Assembly (NCBI GenBank): GCA_963824985.1
Contig: CAWGRQ010000008.1
Coordinates: 1 to 64,000 of the forward strand
Origin: JAFNAG01 sp963824985
Lineage (GTDB): Bacteria; Acidobacteriota; UBA6911
Reading direction: 5' to 3'
Length of the DNA stretch: 64,000 nucleotides
Below are positions 9,519-19,700 of the stretch, piece after piece. The notes under the pieces were generated by a model. That model saw only the letters and a program-made list of their open reading frames with translations. It was not told the origin of the DNA and searched no databases. How positions within the stretch are numbered: the first letter of the stretch is position 1; each line of letters opens with the position of its first letter. Position numbers and translations under genes: made by a program.

Positions 9519-12215
9519 ATGAAGAAACAGCTGACCGGCTTTGCGGCCGTCGTCTTCCTCGCCGGGGCCTCAATTCTACATCTGCCCACCCGTGCGGTTT
9601 CGCAAACCAGACCCGGCTCCGAGTCGCCAGCCACGCAAGCCGACGGCAATCGGGCGCTGGAGCATGTCAGATTCCTGGCCTCCGATGCGTTCAAGGGAAG
9701 GCAGTCGGGCACTCCGGAGTATCGCAGGGCGGCAGAATACATGGCCTCCAAATTCAAGGAGCTCGGGCTCCAGCCAGCCGGCGACCATGGAACATGGTTC
9801 CAGGAAGTCGCGATCAAGGATTTCAGACAGTATGTTCTCCCGCTCCGTCTGGCCGTCACGGCCCCGAAGATGCGGCAGTACTATGGAGGCTGGGGACGCG
9901 ACTTCACGCCCTTCAGCGGCACCGGCTCGGGGATAGTCAAGGGTAAGCTCGCCTTTGCCGGCTACGGCGTGGTCTCAGAAAAAGCGGGGTGGAATGACTT
10001 CGAGGGGTTGGACGTCAAGGGTCGAATCGTCATGATCCTGCCCGGAGTTCCGCCGGGCGTCGATCCCGAGGAGCGGAAGGGCTGGACACTCGACAAGAAA
10101 GTCATGATCGCGGCGGATCGCGGAGCGGTCGGATTGATCCTGATGGATCCGACGCCTCCTGGACAAAGGCTCACCACGCTTCGGCTGACGGCGGCCGAGA
10201 CCTTCCTGAAAAAGGACGCTTGCCCGCCGCGATTCATCGTCTTTCAGGCCAGCCGCGGATTTTGCGACGATGTCTTCTATCTCTCAGGAAAAAGCTGGAG
10301 ATATCATGCCAGCCTGATGATGCGCGAGAACAGGCCCGCGCCGCTCGCCATCGAAACCGCGGTCGAAATGGAAGCCCATGTAGTGTCGGACAGCCGGACG
10401 GCGCCCAATGTGATCGGCGTGCTGCCCGGGACGGACCCGAAGCTCAAGGATGAATATCTCGTCATGGGCGGCCACCTGGATCATCTGGGCATAGGCATCG
10501 ACGGATTCATCTATAACGGCGCCGACGACGACGCCTCCTCGGCTGCGACAATCCTGGAAGTGCTTCGCCTCCTCAAAGCCAACCGCTTCCAGCCACACCG
10601 CTCCCTGGTGTTTGCCTCCTGGATGGGAGAAGAGATGGGCCTGGTCGGATCAGGCTGGTATGCCGAACACCCGGCCTTTCCGCTCGACAAAACCGCCCTG
10701 TACATGAACACCGACATGGTGGGCACAGGCGACACCGATCTCTGGGTCGGCGGGCTGTACGAATTTGCGGAGTTGTGGGACATTTTGCGGCAGGGGCTCG
10801 ATCCGGTGATCCAGAAGAGACTGAACGCACGCCTGCAATACACCGGATCCGACCACACGTCGTTCAGCCGCAAGGGAGTCCCTTGGATAAGCCTGCGAAG
10901 CGGCAATCTGCTGACGGCAGAAATCGACGACGAGCATCCCGAATACCACCAGCCGGGCGACCGGGCCGAATACATCCGGCCGGAGTTACTGGCACAGGCG
11001 GCCAATTACCACTATCAGATCGTGACCCATCTGGCCAATACAGACAAAACCCTGCTCGATCCGCTCTACTTCACCCGCTTTATCCATCGCGATGCCACGG
11101 TCGTCGACATGCACTGCGACACAATCAGCCGTTACATGGCAGGGGAAGATCTGACCCAAGATCTCCCCACGGGCCACATTGACATACCCAAGCTGAAAAG
11201 AGGCTCGGTGGACCTGCAGGTGTTTGCCTCCTACGTAGCCGTGCCGCAGAATGAAACCGAAAAGATCGGCGCCGCCAAGCGGGCCTTCGATCAGATCGAC
11301 GCCGTTCACCGGTTGATCGCCGCCAATCCCAACGACCTGGCGCTCGTACTCGAACCGCGCCAGGTGGCAGCTCTGAAGACCGAGAACAAGACGGGAATCC
11401 TGATCGCGATCGAAGGCGGATATGCGATCCAGAACGACCTTGCGTTGCTAAGATCGTTCTACCGCGCGGGCGTCCGCCTGATGACGCTCACTCATTGGAA
11501 CCGGACGGATTGGGCCGACGCGTCCGGGGATGCGAAAGCCGAGCTCGGCGGACTCACCGAATTCGGTGAACAGGTCGTCAGGGAAATGAACCGGTTGGGC
11601 ATGATTATCGATGTCTCGCACGCTCATGACGAGACCTTCTGGGACGTCCTGCGCGTCACCAACCGACCCGTCGTAGCGTCACATTCGTGCGCCCGCGCCC
11701 TCTCGGACCACTTCCGCAACCTCTCCGACGATATGTTGAAGGCGCTGGCCAAGAACGGCGGGGTCGTCGGGATTAACTTCTATCCGGCATTCCTGAACGC
11801 CAAATTGGACAAGATGCAGACGGATATACAGGACGAGCTCATCAAGAAATACAGCCTCCCCGCCGATTGGGGAAACTGGGACAAGGTCGCCCCTTCGATC
11901 CGCGATCAGGCCCTGGCGGAATTCCGGGCCCAGACAGGGGAACTGGAGAAGGTCGCCGGCGTGGTTGACGTGAAAACTCTGGTGGATCATATCGATCATG
12001 TCGTCAAAGTGACGGGCAGCGCCGATTCTGTCGGTCTGGGATCCGACTTCGATGGCATCAGCACAACCCCCAAGGGGCTCGAAAACATCGGCAAGATTAT
12101 CGCCGTCACCGATGAACTCCGGGCGCGCGGGTACAAGGAAGCCGATGTCAGGAAGATCCTGGGCGGAAGTTTTATGAGGGTGTTTAATGCAGTAACCCGA
12201 CCCGAACCCAGATAG
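9519..12215 (+). CDS. Exported fusion: M28 aminopeptidase + M19 dipeptidase
   Basis: An 898-residue protein with a signal peptide (1-~30). Residues ~40-510 are an M28 zinc aminopeptidase with a PA-like insert (AGYGVVSEKAGWNDF). Metal ligands are visible at H319/D321 (GGHLDHLG), D336-D338 (GADDDASS) and E371-E372 (MGEEMG), and MNTDMVG follows. Residues ~520-898 are an M19 (renal dipeptidase-like) domain with H532/D534 (DMHCDTIS), the glutamate of IAIEGG, and histidines in DVSHAHD and ASHSCARAL. Both active sites look complete. A single frame spans the junction (LDPLYFTRFIHRDATVVDMH) without a stop. A ribosome site AAAGGAGAG precedes the ATG. The pair could trim peptides and then split the released dipeptides. 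Confidence 0.93.
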   Translation: MKKQLTGFAAVVFLAGASILHLPTRAVSQTRPGSESPATQADGNRALEHVRFLASDAFKGRQSGTPEYRRAAEYMASKFKELGLQPAGDHGTWFQEVAIKDFRQYVLPLRLAVTAPKMRQYYGGWGRDFTPFSGTGSGIVKGKLAFAGYGVVSEKAGWNDFEGLDVKGRIVMILPGVPPGVDPEERKGWTLDKKVMIAADRGAVGLILMDPTPPGQRLTTLRLTAAETFLKKDACPPRFIVFQASRGFCDDVFYLSGKSWRYHASLMMRENRPAPLAIETAVEMEAHVVSDSRTAPNVIGVLPGTDPKLKDEYLVMGGHLDHLGIGIDGFIYNGADDDASSAATILEVLRLLKANRFQPHRSLVFASWMGEEMGLVGSGWYAEHPAFPLDKTALYMNTDMVGTGDTDLWVGGLYEFAELWDILRQGLDPVIQKRLNARLQYTGSDHTSFSRKGVPWISLRSGNLLTAEIDDEHPEYHQPGDRAEYIRPELLAQAANYHYQIVTHLANTDKTLLDPLYFTRFIHRDATVVDMHCDTISRYMAGEDLTQDLPTGHIDIPKLKRGSVDLQVFASYVAVPQNETEKIGAAKRAFDQIDAVHRLIAANPNDLALVLEPRQVAALKTENKTGILIAIEGGYAIQNDLALLRSFYRAGVRLMTLTHWNRTDWADASGDAKAELGGLTEFGEQVVREMNRLGMIIDVSHAHDETFWDVLRVTNRPVVASHSCARALSDHFRNLSDDMLKALAKNGGVVGINFYPAFLNAKLDKMQTDIQDELIKKYSLPADWGNWDKVAPSIRDQALAEFRAQTGELEKVAGVVDVKTLVDHIDHVVKVTGSADSVGLGSDFDGISTTPKGLENIGKIIAVTDELRARGYKEADVRKILGGSFMRVFNAVTRPEPR

Positions 12216-12398
12216 GGCGATGTGCTTTCAAATTGGCTGATCGAATCATCCCTGGAGGCCCACCGGCAAACGTTGATGTGATTACGAATCTGAGAACCGA
12301 GGCACTTCGAGCGAAGTTGGCTCGCACGATGGCCTTCGCAGGACAAGCGTGTGTGCGAGCAGCAGGGTTGCGCCTCGCTCTCTTCCCCGGGCGGCAGG

Positions 12399-13094
12399 TC
12401 ACCTTGTTAGTCGGTACTTGAAGAGCGCCCAGACGGTCCGCAGGCCGTCCCGCCAGCCGATCTTTTTCCCCTCGTGGTAGGTACGGCCCTGGTAGGAAAT
12501 GGGAACCTCGGAGATCTGAACCCCCTGTTTCAGGATTTTCGCCGTCAGCTCGGCTTCGATTTCAAAGCCGTCCGATACCAGCGTCAGCCCCTTCAGCAAA
12601 GAAGATGGGTAGAGCTTATAGCAGGTCTCCATGTCTGTAAGTCTGGTGCCGAACAGGACATTGGTCAGGCAGGTCAAGGTGAAATTGACGGCTCGATGCC
12701 AGGGGGAGGTCACACCTTTTTTCCCGAGAAACCGGGATCCATACACTACGTGAGCGCCCTTTCGGGTAATGGCATCGACGAGCGCCAGGTAGTCCATTGG
12801 CAGGTACTCCAGGTCGGCATCCTGAATGATTACCAGATCGCCCGTGGCTTCCACGATTCCCGTACGGATGGCCTTTCCCTTGCCCATATTGTGCTCGTGA
12901 AGGATCACACGCAGGCCGGAGTGGTTCGGCTTGTCCTGCGCCAGGATCTGGCGCGTGCCGTCGGTTGATCCGTCGTCGACGATGATGATTTCCTTCTCGA
13001 TCGGTACCGCCTGGATCTCTTCGAGCACGCGGCGGATCGTCCTGTTTTCGTTGTAAACCGGGACAATAATGGAAAGTTTCATCAGACCGGACAT
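12399..13094 (-). CDS. GT2 glycosyltransferase, polyprenyl-phosphate mannose synthase-like
   Basis: A 231-residue soluble GT-A glycosyltransferase without membrane helices. The nucleotide-binding motif IIIVDDGSTDGT and the DxD-type motif IQDADLEYLP are present, then MDYLALVDAI and a GSRFLG segment as in dolichol-phosphate mannose synthases. These enzymes move a sugar from a nucleotide to a lipid phosphate on the cytoplasmic face. The second Met (13082, MKLSIIVPVYN) is the usual family start; neither Met has a clear ribosome site. The gene is divergent (190 bp) from a GT-C/TPR protein that could use its product. Mannose specificity is inferred from family resemblance only. Confidence 0.88.
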   Translation of the reverse strand: MSGLMKLSIIVPVYNENRTIRRVLEEIQAVPIEKEIIIVDDGSTDGTRQILAQDKPNHSGLRVILHEHNMGKGKAIRTGIVEATGDLVIIQDADLEYLPMDYLALVDAITRKGAHVVYGSRFLGKKGVTSPWHRAVNFTLTCLTNVLFGTRLTDMETCYKLYPSSLLKGLTLVSDGFEIEAELTAKILKQGVQISEVPISYQGRTYHEGKKIGWRDGLRTVWALFKYRLTR

Positions 13095-13283
13095 TCAGAG
13101 GCGTTGGTTTGAACCATGATACTGGCCATCGGATGCCAGAGAGTATATGACATTTTCCGAGACTTCCAGCGCAATCTGGCCGGTCGTGCCCAGGGCCGTG
13201 TTGGAGGGCTTCCGGCTGCCGGCCCCGGGTATCTTCCCGGGACGTTGTCTTTCGCACCAAACCGCTATATATAATACACTCCG

Positions 13284-15650
13284 ATGAGCCAGGCCAGGCG
13301 CAGGACAATCCTACCAAGAGGGAACCGCGAGGACAAAGGGGGACGGGTCCGAACCCGCGACACCGGAAACCCGGGACGTCGGTGGGGAATATGGATCCTG
13401 CTCGCCGGGTTGCTGGCGGCAACGCTGGCAGCCTATATGCCGGTCTGGCACGGCGGCATGCTCTGGGACGACGAAGCCCACATAACCCGCAGCGAATTGC
13501 GCCCGGCAGCGGGTTTGTGGCGTATCTGGACCGAACTGGGCGCGACCCAGCAATATTATCCAATCGTCCATTCCGCCTTCTGGATTCAGTACCGGCTCTG
13601 GGGGGAAGACACGCTGGGGTATCATATCGTCAATATCCTCCTGCACGCTCTGGCGGCCTTCCTGGTGGCCCTGATCCTGGGGAGGTTAGAAGTCCCCGGG
13701 GCCTGGCTGGCAGCGTTGATCTTTGCCCTGCACCCCGTGCAGGTAGAGTCGGTCGCCTGGATCAGCGAGCTGAAGAACACACTCTCTGGTGTCCTGTACC
13801 TGGGCGCCGCGCTGGCCTATCTCCGGTTCGATGAGAACCGGCAAGGCAGACACTATGCGCTGGCGCTTTCTCTTTTCGTTGTTGCCTTGCTTAGCAAGAC
13901 GGTGACGGCGACGCTGCCGGCGGCACTGCTGGTTGTGTTCTGGTGGCGACGCGGAACCTTGAACCGGCGTCGCGATGTCCTGCCGCTGATCCCGTTTTTT
14001 GCCTTGGGCATAGCGGCGGGAATATCCACCGCCTGGGTTGAGCGGAACCTGATCGGCGCCGAAGGCGCAGATTTCCAGTTCACCCTGTTGGAGCGCGGCT
14101 TGATAGCCGGCCGGGCAATCTGGTTCTATCTGGGCAAGCTCGTCTGGCCGGCAGATCTGATCTTCATCTATCCGCGGTGGCAAATCAGCCAGGATGCCTG
14201 GCGGCAGTACATGTATCCCCTCGGTGCCGTCCTTCTGCTGGCGGTACTCTGGTGGTGGCGCAAGCGTTCACGGGCACCGCTGGCAGCCCTGCTGTTCTTC
14301 AGCGGGACCCTGTTCCCAGCTCTGGGATTTTTTAACGTCTACCCCTTCGTCTTTTCGTACGTGGCGGATCATTTCCAATATCTGGCGAGCCTCGGAGTCA
14401 TCGCTCTGGCCTCTGCCGGGCTGACCATGCTCTCCAGGCGCCTGAAAATCAGAGGGAAGCCGGCGACCGCCGCCACAATTGTGCTGGCGGGCCTGCTGGG
14501 TTCCCTGACATGGGCCCAGAGCCGTCAGTACGCCAGCGCGGAGACGCTGTACCGTACCACCATCAGCCGCAACCCCGAATGCTGGATGGCTTACAACAAT
14601 CTTGGTTACCTGAAGCTGCGCGGATCGTTGGAGGATGCGGCGGCTGCGGTGGCTCCGCTGGAGGACGCGCTTCGGCTGCGACCCCGGTATCCCGGAGCGC
14701 ACAACAATCTTGGAATGGCACTGCAAAGGCTGGGCCGCTTCCAGGAGGCAGCGGCCCACTACCGGGAGGCGCTGCGGCTCAGACCGGATTTTCCGGAGGC
14801 CGCCCATAATTTGGGTGTAGCCCTGGAAACCATGGGGCATTCCGAGCTGGCGTTGCGGCAATATACCGAGGCGCTCAAGACGCACCCCGATTCCCCTGAG
14901 CTCCTTGTCAGTCTGGGCCAGATCCTTCAGGGCATGGGGCGCCTGGAAGAAGCCCTGGCTAACATCAGGCAGGCTCTGAAACTGAATCCTGATTACGCGG
15001 AAGCCCATAACAGCCTGGGCAATGTCCTGCAGGCGATGAATCGCTCCGAGGATGCGATGCAGGAATACCGGGAGACGCTGCGGCTCAAACCGGAATATGC
15101 TGAGGCTCACACCAATCTGGGCATTGCCTTGCAAGAGCAGGGGCGCTTCGAGGAGGCTGCGGCGCAGCATCGTGAGGCATTGCGACTGGCGCCCGATCTT
15201 GCCGAAGCCCACCATAACCTCGGGAACGTATTGAAGGCGATGGGCCGCCTGGACAATGCCGTCACGCAATACCGGGAAGCCATCCGGTGCGATGCCGCGT
15301 TCGCCGAGGCCTACAACAGCCTGGGCCAGGCTCTGCTCATTCGCGGTCGCATGGAAGAGGCCTTGAGCTGCTTCGGGAAAGCGTTGCAACTCAAGTCTGA
15401 TTATGCCCAGGCGCATTTCAATCTTGCGAATGGGTTGCAGGCCGCGGGCCGGCTCAAAGATGCGGTGACCCATTACCGGGAGGCATTGAAGAGCCAACCC
15501 GGCTCCGCCGAGACGCACAACAACCTGGGCGTGGCCCTGGCGGCCTTGGGTCGTATCGAGGATGCGGCTGCCGAGTTCGGCGAAGCCCTGCGCCTCAAAC
15601 CCGATTACATTGAAGCCCGGAGCAACCTGGCCCGGGCCGGAAAACGATGA
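13284..15650 (+). CDS. GT-C-like multi-span membrane protein with C-terminal TPR array
   Basis: A 788-residue protein. The N-terminal ~415 residues hold about ten membrane helices. The first periplasmic loop contains GGMLWDDEAHITRS, an acidic motif placed as in GT-C glycosyltransferases (PMT, ArnT), and a conserved HPVQVESVAWISELKN follows. From ~425 to the end there are about eleven 34-residue TPR units (for example AEAHNSLGNVLQ, PGAHNNLGMALQR). This layout matches TMTC-type O-mannosyltransferases and the bacterial proteins related to them. Enzyme activity is inferred. The divergent GT2 at 12399-13094 could make the lipid-linked sugar donor. The repeats are well preserved, so there is no sign of decay. 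Confidence 0.88.
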   Translation: MSQARRRTILPRGNREDKGGRVRTRDTGNPGRRWGIWILLAGLLAATLAAYMPVWHGGMLWDDEAHITRSELRPAAGLWRIWTELGATQQYYPIVHSAFWIQYRLWGEDTLGYHIVNILLHALAAFLVALILGRLEVPGAWLAALIFALHPVQVESVAWISELKNTLSGVLYLGAALAYLRFDENRQGRHYALALSLFVVALLSKTVTATLPAALLVVFWWRRGTLNRRRDVLPLIPFFALGIAAGISTAWVERNLIGAEGADFQFTLLERGLIAGRAIWFYLGKLVWPADLIFIYPRWQISQDAWRQYMYPLGAVLLLAVLWWWRKRSRAPLAALLFFSGTLFPALGFFNVYPFVFSYVADHFQYLASLGVIALASAGLTMLSRRLKIRGKPATAATIVLAGLLGSLTWAQSRQYASAETLYRTTISRNPECWMAYNNLGYLKLRGSLEDAAAAVAPLEDALRLRPRYPGAHNNLGMALQRLGRFQEAAAHYREALRLRPDFPEAAHNLGVALETMGHSELALRQYTEALKTHPDSPELLVSLGQILQGMGRLEEALANIRQALKLNPDYAEAHNSLGNVLQAMNRSEDAMQEYRETLRLKPEYAEAHTNLGIALQEQGRFEEAAAQHREALRLAPDLAEAHHNLGNVLKAMGRLDNAVTQYREAIRCDAAFAEAYNSLGQALLIRGRMEEALSCFGKALQLKSDYAQAHFNLANGLQAAGRLKDAVTHYREALKSQPGSAETHNNLGVALAALGRIEDAAAEFGEALRLKPDYIEARSNLARAGKR

Positions 15651-16009
15651 CCGGCTGAAATGACCCCAGAGGCCGTCGAGCCTCAGACGGATTTCCTGCG
15701 GAAAACCAGAACCGCGCTTTCCAGTTCCGGCGGGATAAGTAGCTGCTCAGACGCGGGTCGAGATTCCACTCGAACTGACCTTGTGCCGCGTGGGCGGGTT
15801 TGCCATATTTTGCTATTCTGCCACGATTCACCCTGCCAAGGCCACACGGGGAACAGCAAGCGGTGGGGATCGGGGCCGAACCCGAGGAAGCGGTTGAATC
15901 TGAAGGTATCGGTCACACCCGACCCGATTCCGCCCTTGTTCCGTGGTAATCTTGATATGGGTATGCGCGGACTGAGCGCGGGACCGCGGCAAAATTAAAG
16001 GAGGACACG
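15651..16009. other. Intergenic region without recognisable gene
   Basis: These 359 bases hold short overlapping frames on both strands, none with a family motif or ribosome site. The only functional element I can name is the strong AAAGGAGG ribosome site just before the ATG at 16010. The promoter of that gene should lie here but I cannot place it. Confidence 0.4.
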
Positions 16010-16603
16010 ATGGCAGCTGTAGCTTCAACCATGCTGGCGCTGGGCACTCCGGCGCCCGACTTTGACCTGCCCAACACCGTTTCGGGGGAGAGGGTCTCAC
16101 TTTCCACCCGTGCGGGTAAACGCGGGCTGCTGGTGATGTTTGTCTCGCGGCATTGCCCATATGTACAGCACGTAAAAAGCGAACTGGCGGCTGTCGGCAG
16201 GGATTATGCAAAAAAGGATGTCGGCATTGTGGCGATCTGCAGCAACGACATTGCAAACTATCCGGATGATGCGCCCGCCAAGCTGAAGGCCATGGCGGTG
16301 GAGGCCGGCATCGACTTTCCGATCTGTTACGATGAGACACAGAAGGTGGCGCAGGCTTTTACCGCTGCCTGCACGCCCGACTTTTTCCTCTTTGATGGCG
16401 GGCGCAAACTGGTGTATCGAGGTCAACTCGACAACGCCAGGCCGGGGAACAACAATCCGGTTACGGGAAAGGATCTGCGCGGCGCCCTGGATGCCCTGCT
16501 GGCGGGGAAACCGGTGAGCCAGGATCAGAAGCCGAGCATGGGATGCAACATTAAATGGAAACCGGGCAACGAACCCCCCTATTTCCGGGCTTCATTTGTC
16601 TGA
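16010..16603 (+). CDS. Thioredoxin-fold (AhpC/TSA-like) protein
   Basis: A 197-residue cytoplasmic protein. The segment GLLVMFVSRHCPYVQHVKSE is the redox-site strand and helix of the thioredoxin-like family, in which HCPYV holds a single cysteine (Cys49) rather than a CxxC pair. A later ACTPDFFLFD and GNNNPVTGKDLRGALD are also characteristic. Further cysteines (CSNDI, CYDET, MGCNIKW) could act as resolving partners. Such proteins are annotated as peroxiredoxin-like or thioredoxin-family; the substrate is not known. The gene stands alone with an excellent ribosome site (AAAGGAGGA). Confidence 0.88.
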   Translation: MAAVASTMLALGTPAPDFDLPNTVSGERVSLSTRAGKRGLLVMFVSRHCPYVQHVKSELAAVGRDYAKKDVGIVAICSNDIANYPDDAPAKLKAMAVEAGIDFPICYDETQKVAQAFTAACTPDFFLFDGGRKLVYRGQLDNARPGNNNPVTGKDLRGALDALLAGKPVSQDQKPSMGCNIKWKPGNEPPYFRASFV

Positions 16604-16734
16604 TCAAAGAGAAGCCGATAGCCTCAGAATCGATGACCGGCTGCGATTTCACAAATTTTCTCCGCTTTTTGCTTGCCCCCCGATGATTCAGGAACTATCG
16701 TCGATCAAAGCAGTCATTCCCAGGGGAGGTTCCG

Positions 16735-19700
16735 ATGAAAAGGCGGCAAGGCATTTGTCTGTGGTTCCTGTTTCTCCTTTCTCTGACATCCGTCTCCACT
16801 TCGGTGATGGGGATCGATGTCAGCAACACGCGGCTGCTCAGCCAACCTGCAATCAGCCAGGATCATATCGCGTTCATCTATGCGAACGATCTCTGGGTAG
16901 CCGGGCTGGATGGCAAGGACGTCCGGCGCCTCACTTCCGACAAGGGAGTTGAGTCCAATCCGGCGTTGTCGCCCGATGGGAAATTGATCGCTTTCAGCGC
17001 CCAGTATGAGGGCAATGTCGACGTGTATGTCGTGCCCGTCTCCGGAGGCCTTCCCAAACGCCTCACCTATCATCCGGGACCGGACCTGGTCCAGTGCTTC
17101 ACGCCGAACGGCGCCGCCGTGCTCTTCACTTCGCCGCGCGAGGTGTTCACCACGCGCTATACCCAACTGTTTACGGTGCCGGTCAACGGGGATGCCCCGG
17201 TGGAAAAGCTGAAAATCCCGAACGCCTCCAAGGCCGGCTACTCTTCCGACGGAACCCGCATCATTTACAATCCCCTGAGCGAGGCCTTCAGCCAGTGGAA
17301 AAACTACCGCGGCGGTCGCGTTTCGACGCTGAGCCTGATCCGCCTCAACGACTACGGCGTCGAGAAGATCCCGCAGCCGGCGGAACGCTGCAACGACACC
17401 GATCCGATGTCGATTGAAAACACCGTCTACTTCCGGTCGGATCGCAACGGCGAGTTCAACGTCTTTTCCTTTGACCCGCGGTCGAAGGCCGTGCGCCAGG
17501 TGACGAACCACACCGATTTCCCTGTGGTTTCGGCCTCGGCGGGCGGCGGCAAGATCATTTACGAGCAGGCCGGGTACCTTCATACCCTGGATCCACGTTC
17601 GGCCAAAAGCACTAAAATGACGATCGCGGTCGCGGCCGACCTCGAGGAGACGCGCGCGCGGTACGCAAAGGGCTTCCGCTGGATTCGGAATGCCGGGATT
17701 TCTCCGACCGGTGCCCGGGCGGCGCTTGAATTCCGAGGCGAGATCGTTACGGTGCCGGCAGAAAAGGGGGATCCGCGCAACATCAGCCTTACGGCCGGGG
17801 CCAACGAACGATCTCCGATCTGGTCTCCCGACAGCGGCCGGATCGCCTATTTTTCGGACCTGACGGGAGAATACCAGCTCTTCGTACAAAACCAGGATGG
17901 CAAAGGGGAAATCAGGAAGTACCCGCTGACCGGAACAGGCTTTTATCTTGCGCCCGCCTGGTCTCCCGACAGCCAGAAGATTTCGTATGTAGACAACTCG
18001 CAGACGCTTTACTGGATCGATCTGAATACCGGTGCGAGCAAAAAGATCGCCTCGAACCAACTGTTGGGATCTGAGCCGGTGCAGCATTCCTGGTCTCCGG
18101 ATTCCAAGTGGATTGCCTACACCCGCAACAACCAAGTCTATATCCGGAGTGTTCACGTCTATTCCATTGAGCGGGACCAATCCACCGCCGTCACCGACGG
18201 CTTGAGTGATGTGAGCGAACCGATTTTTGACGCCAGCGGGAAGTACCTCTACTTCCTCGGTTCGACGGACGCCGGACCGGTGGCGCAGTGGTTCGACCTG
18301 TCGGCCACCGACCTGCGCGAGACTTCGTCGATCTACCTCGCCGTGCTGCGCAAAGACCTCCCGTCGCCGCTGGCCAGGGAAAGCGACGAGGAGAAGGGAA
18401 TTCAGAAAGAGGAAAAACCGCGCGAGACGCCGCCGGCGGCAGCGCAGCCGTTTTCCATCGACTTCGAGGGCATCCAATACCGGATTCTGGATCTGCCCAT
18501 CGCGAGTGGCGAATGCGCCAGCCTGCGGGCCGGGGCTGCCGGCCAGATTTTCTATCTCAAGGCTCCCTCCGGAGCTGCTCCCGGCGCCGGCTATGAATTG
18601 CACCGGTACGATCTTGGCAAGCGCAAGGATGACACCCTGAGCTCCGGGATCACCGATTACCAGATTTCGGCGGACACCAAGAAAATCCTCCTGCGGCAGC
18701 GGGATTCCATGTCGATCGTGGCCGTTCCGGCAGCCGACCGGATCCCACCCGGCCAGGGGAAGCTCAATCTGGATGCGGTTGAAGTGGCCGTCGACCCGCG
18801 CACCGAGTGGCAGCAGATCTTCAACGAAGCCTGGCGAATCAACCGCGACTATTTTTATGCCACCAACATGCATGGGGCGGACTGGAACCTGATGAAACAG
18901 AAGTACTCCGCTTTCCTGCCCGATCTGGCGGTGCGCGGCGATCTCAACCGCGTGATCCAGTGGATGTGCAGCGAGCTCGGCGTGGGCCACCACCGGGTCG
19001 GCGGTGGCGACGCGCTCTATGAGCCGAAGAATGTGCCCGGCGGCCTGCTGGGCGCCGACTATGAGGTCGAGAGCGGGCGGTACCGGTTTAAGAAGGTCTA
19101 CGGCGGGCTGAACTGGAATCCCGGATTGCGATCGCCGCTCACGGAGCCCGGAGTAAACGTCAGGGAAGGCGAATACCTGATCGCGGTCAATGGAGCGGAT
19201 CTGAGGCCGCCAACGAGCATTTTCAAACCCTTCGAGAACACCTCGGGAAAGATCGTCGAAATCACTGTCGGCCCCAATCCGGACGGCTCGGGCTCGCGCG
19301 TGGTCAAGGTCGTTCCGATTGCCAACGAGTCCGCGCTGCGCAATCGTGATTGGGTGGAGGGGAACGTCAAAAAAGTGGACCAGGCGACCGGAGGACGCGT
19401 CGCATACGTCTACGTGCCCAACACCAGCACCCAGGGGTACGTCTATTTCAAACGATACTTCTACCCGCAGTCGGACAAGGATGGGATTATCGTCGATGAG
19501 CGCTTTAACGGCGGCGGCCTGGTGGCCGACTATTACATCGATCAGTTGCGCAAGCCGCTGGTCAGCTACTGGAATATGCGCTACGGCGCCGACCTCAAGA
19601 CCCCGGGAGCGTCGATCCAGGGGCCGAAGGTGATGATCATCGATGAAACGGCGGGTTCCGGCGGCGACATGCTTCCCTGGATGTTCCGCAAGTTCAAGCT

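Noticed and set aside
15660..15998. 112-codon plus-strand frame
   Set aside because: Low-complexity composition, no ribosome site and a competing frame on the other strand.
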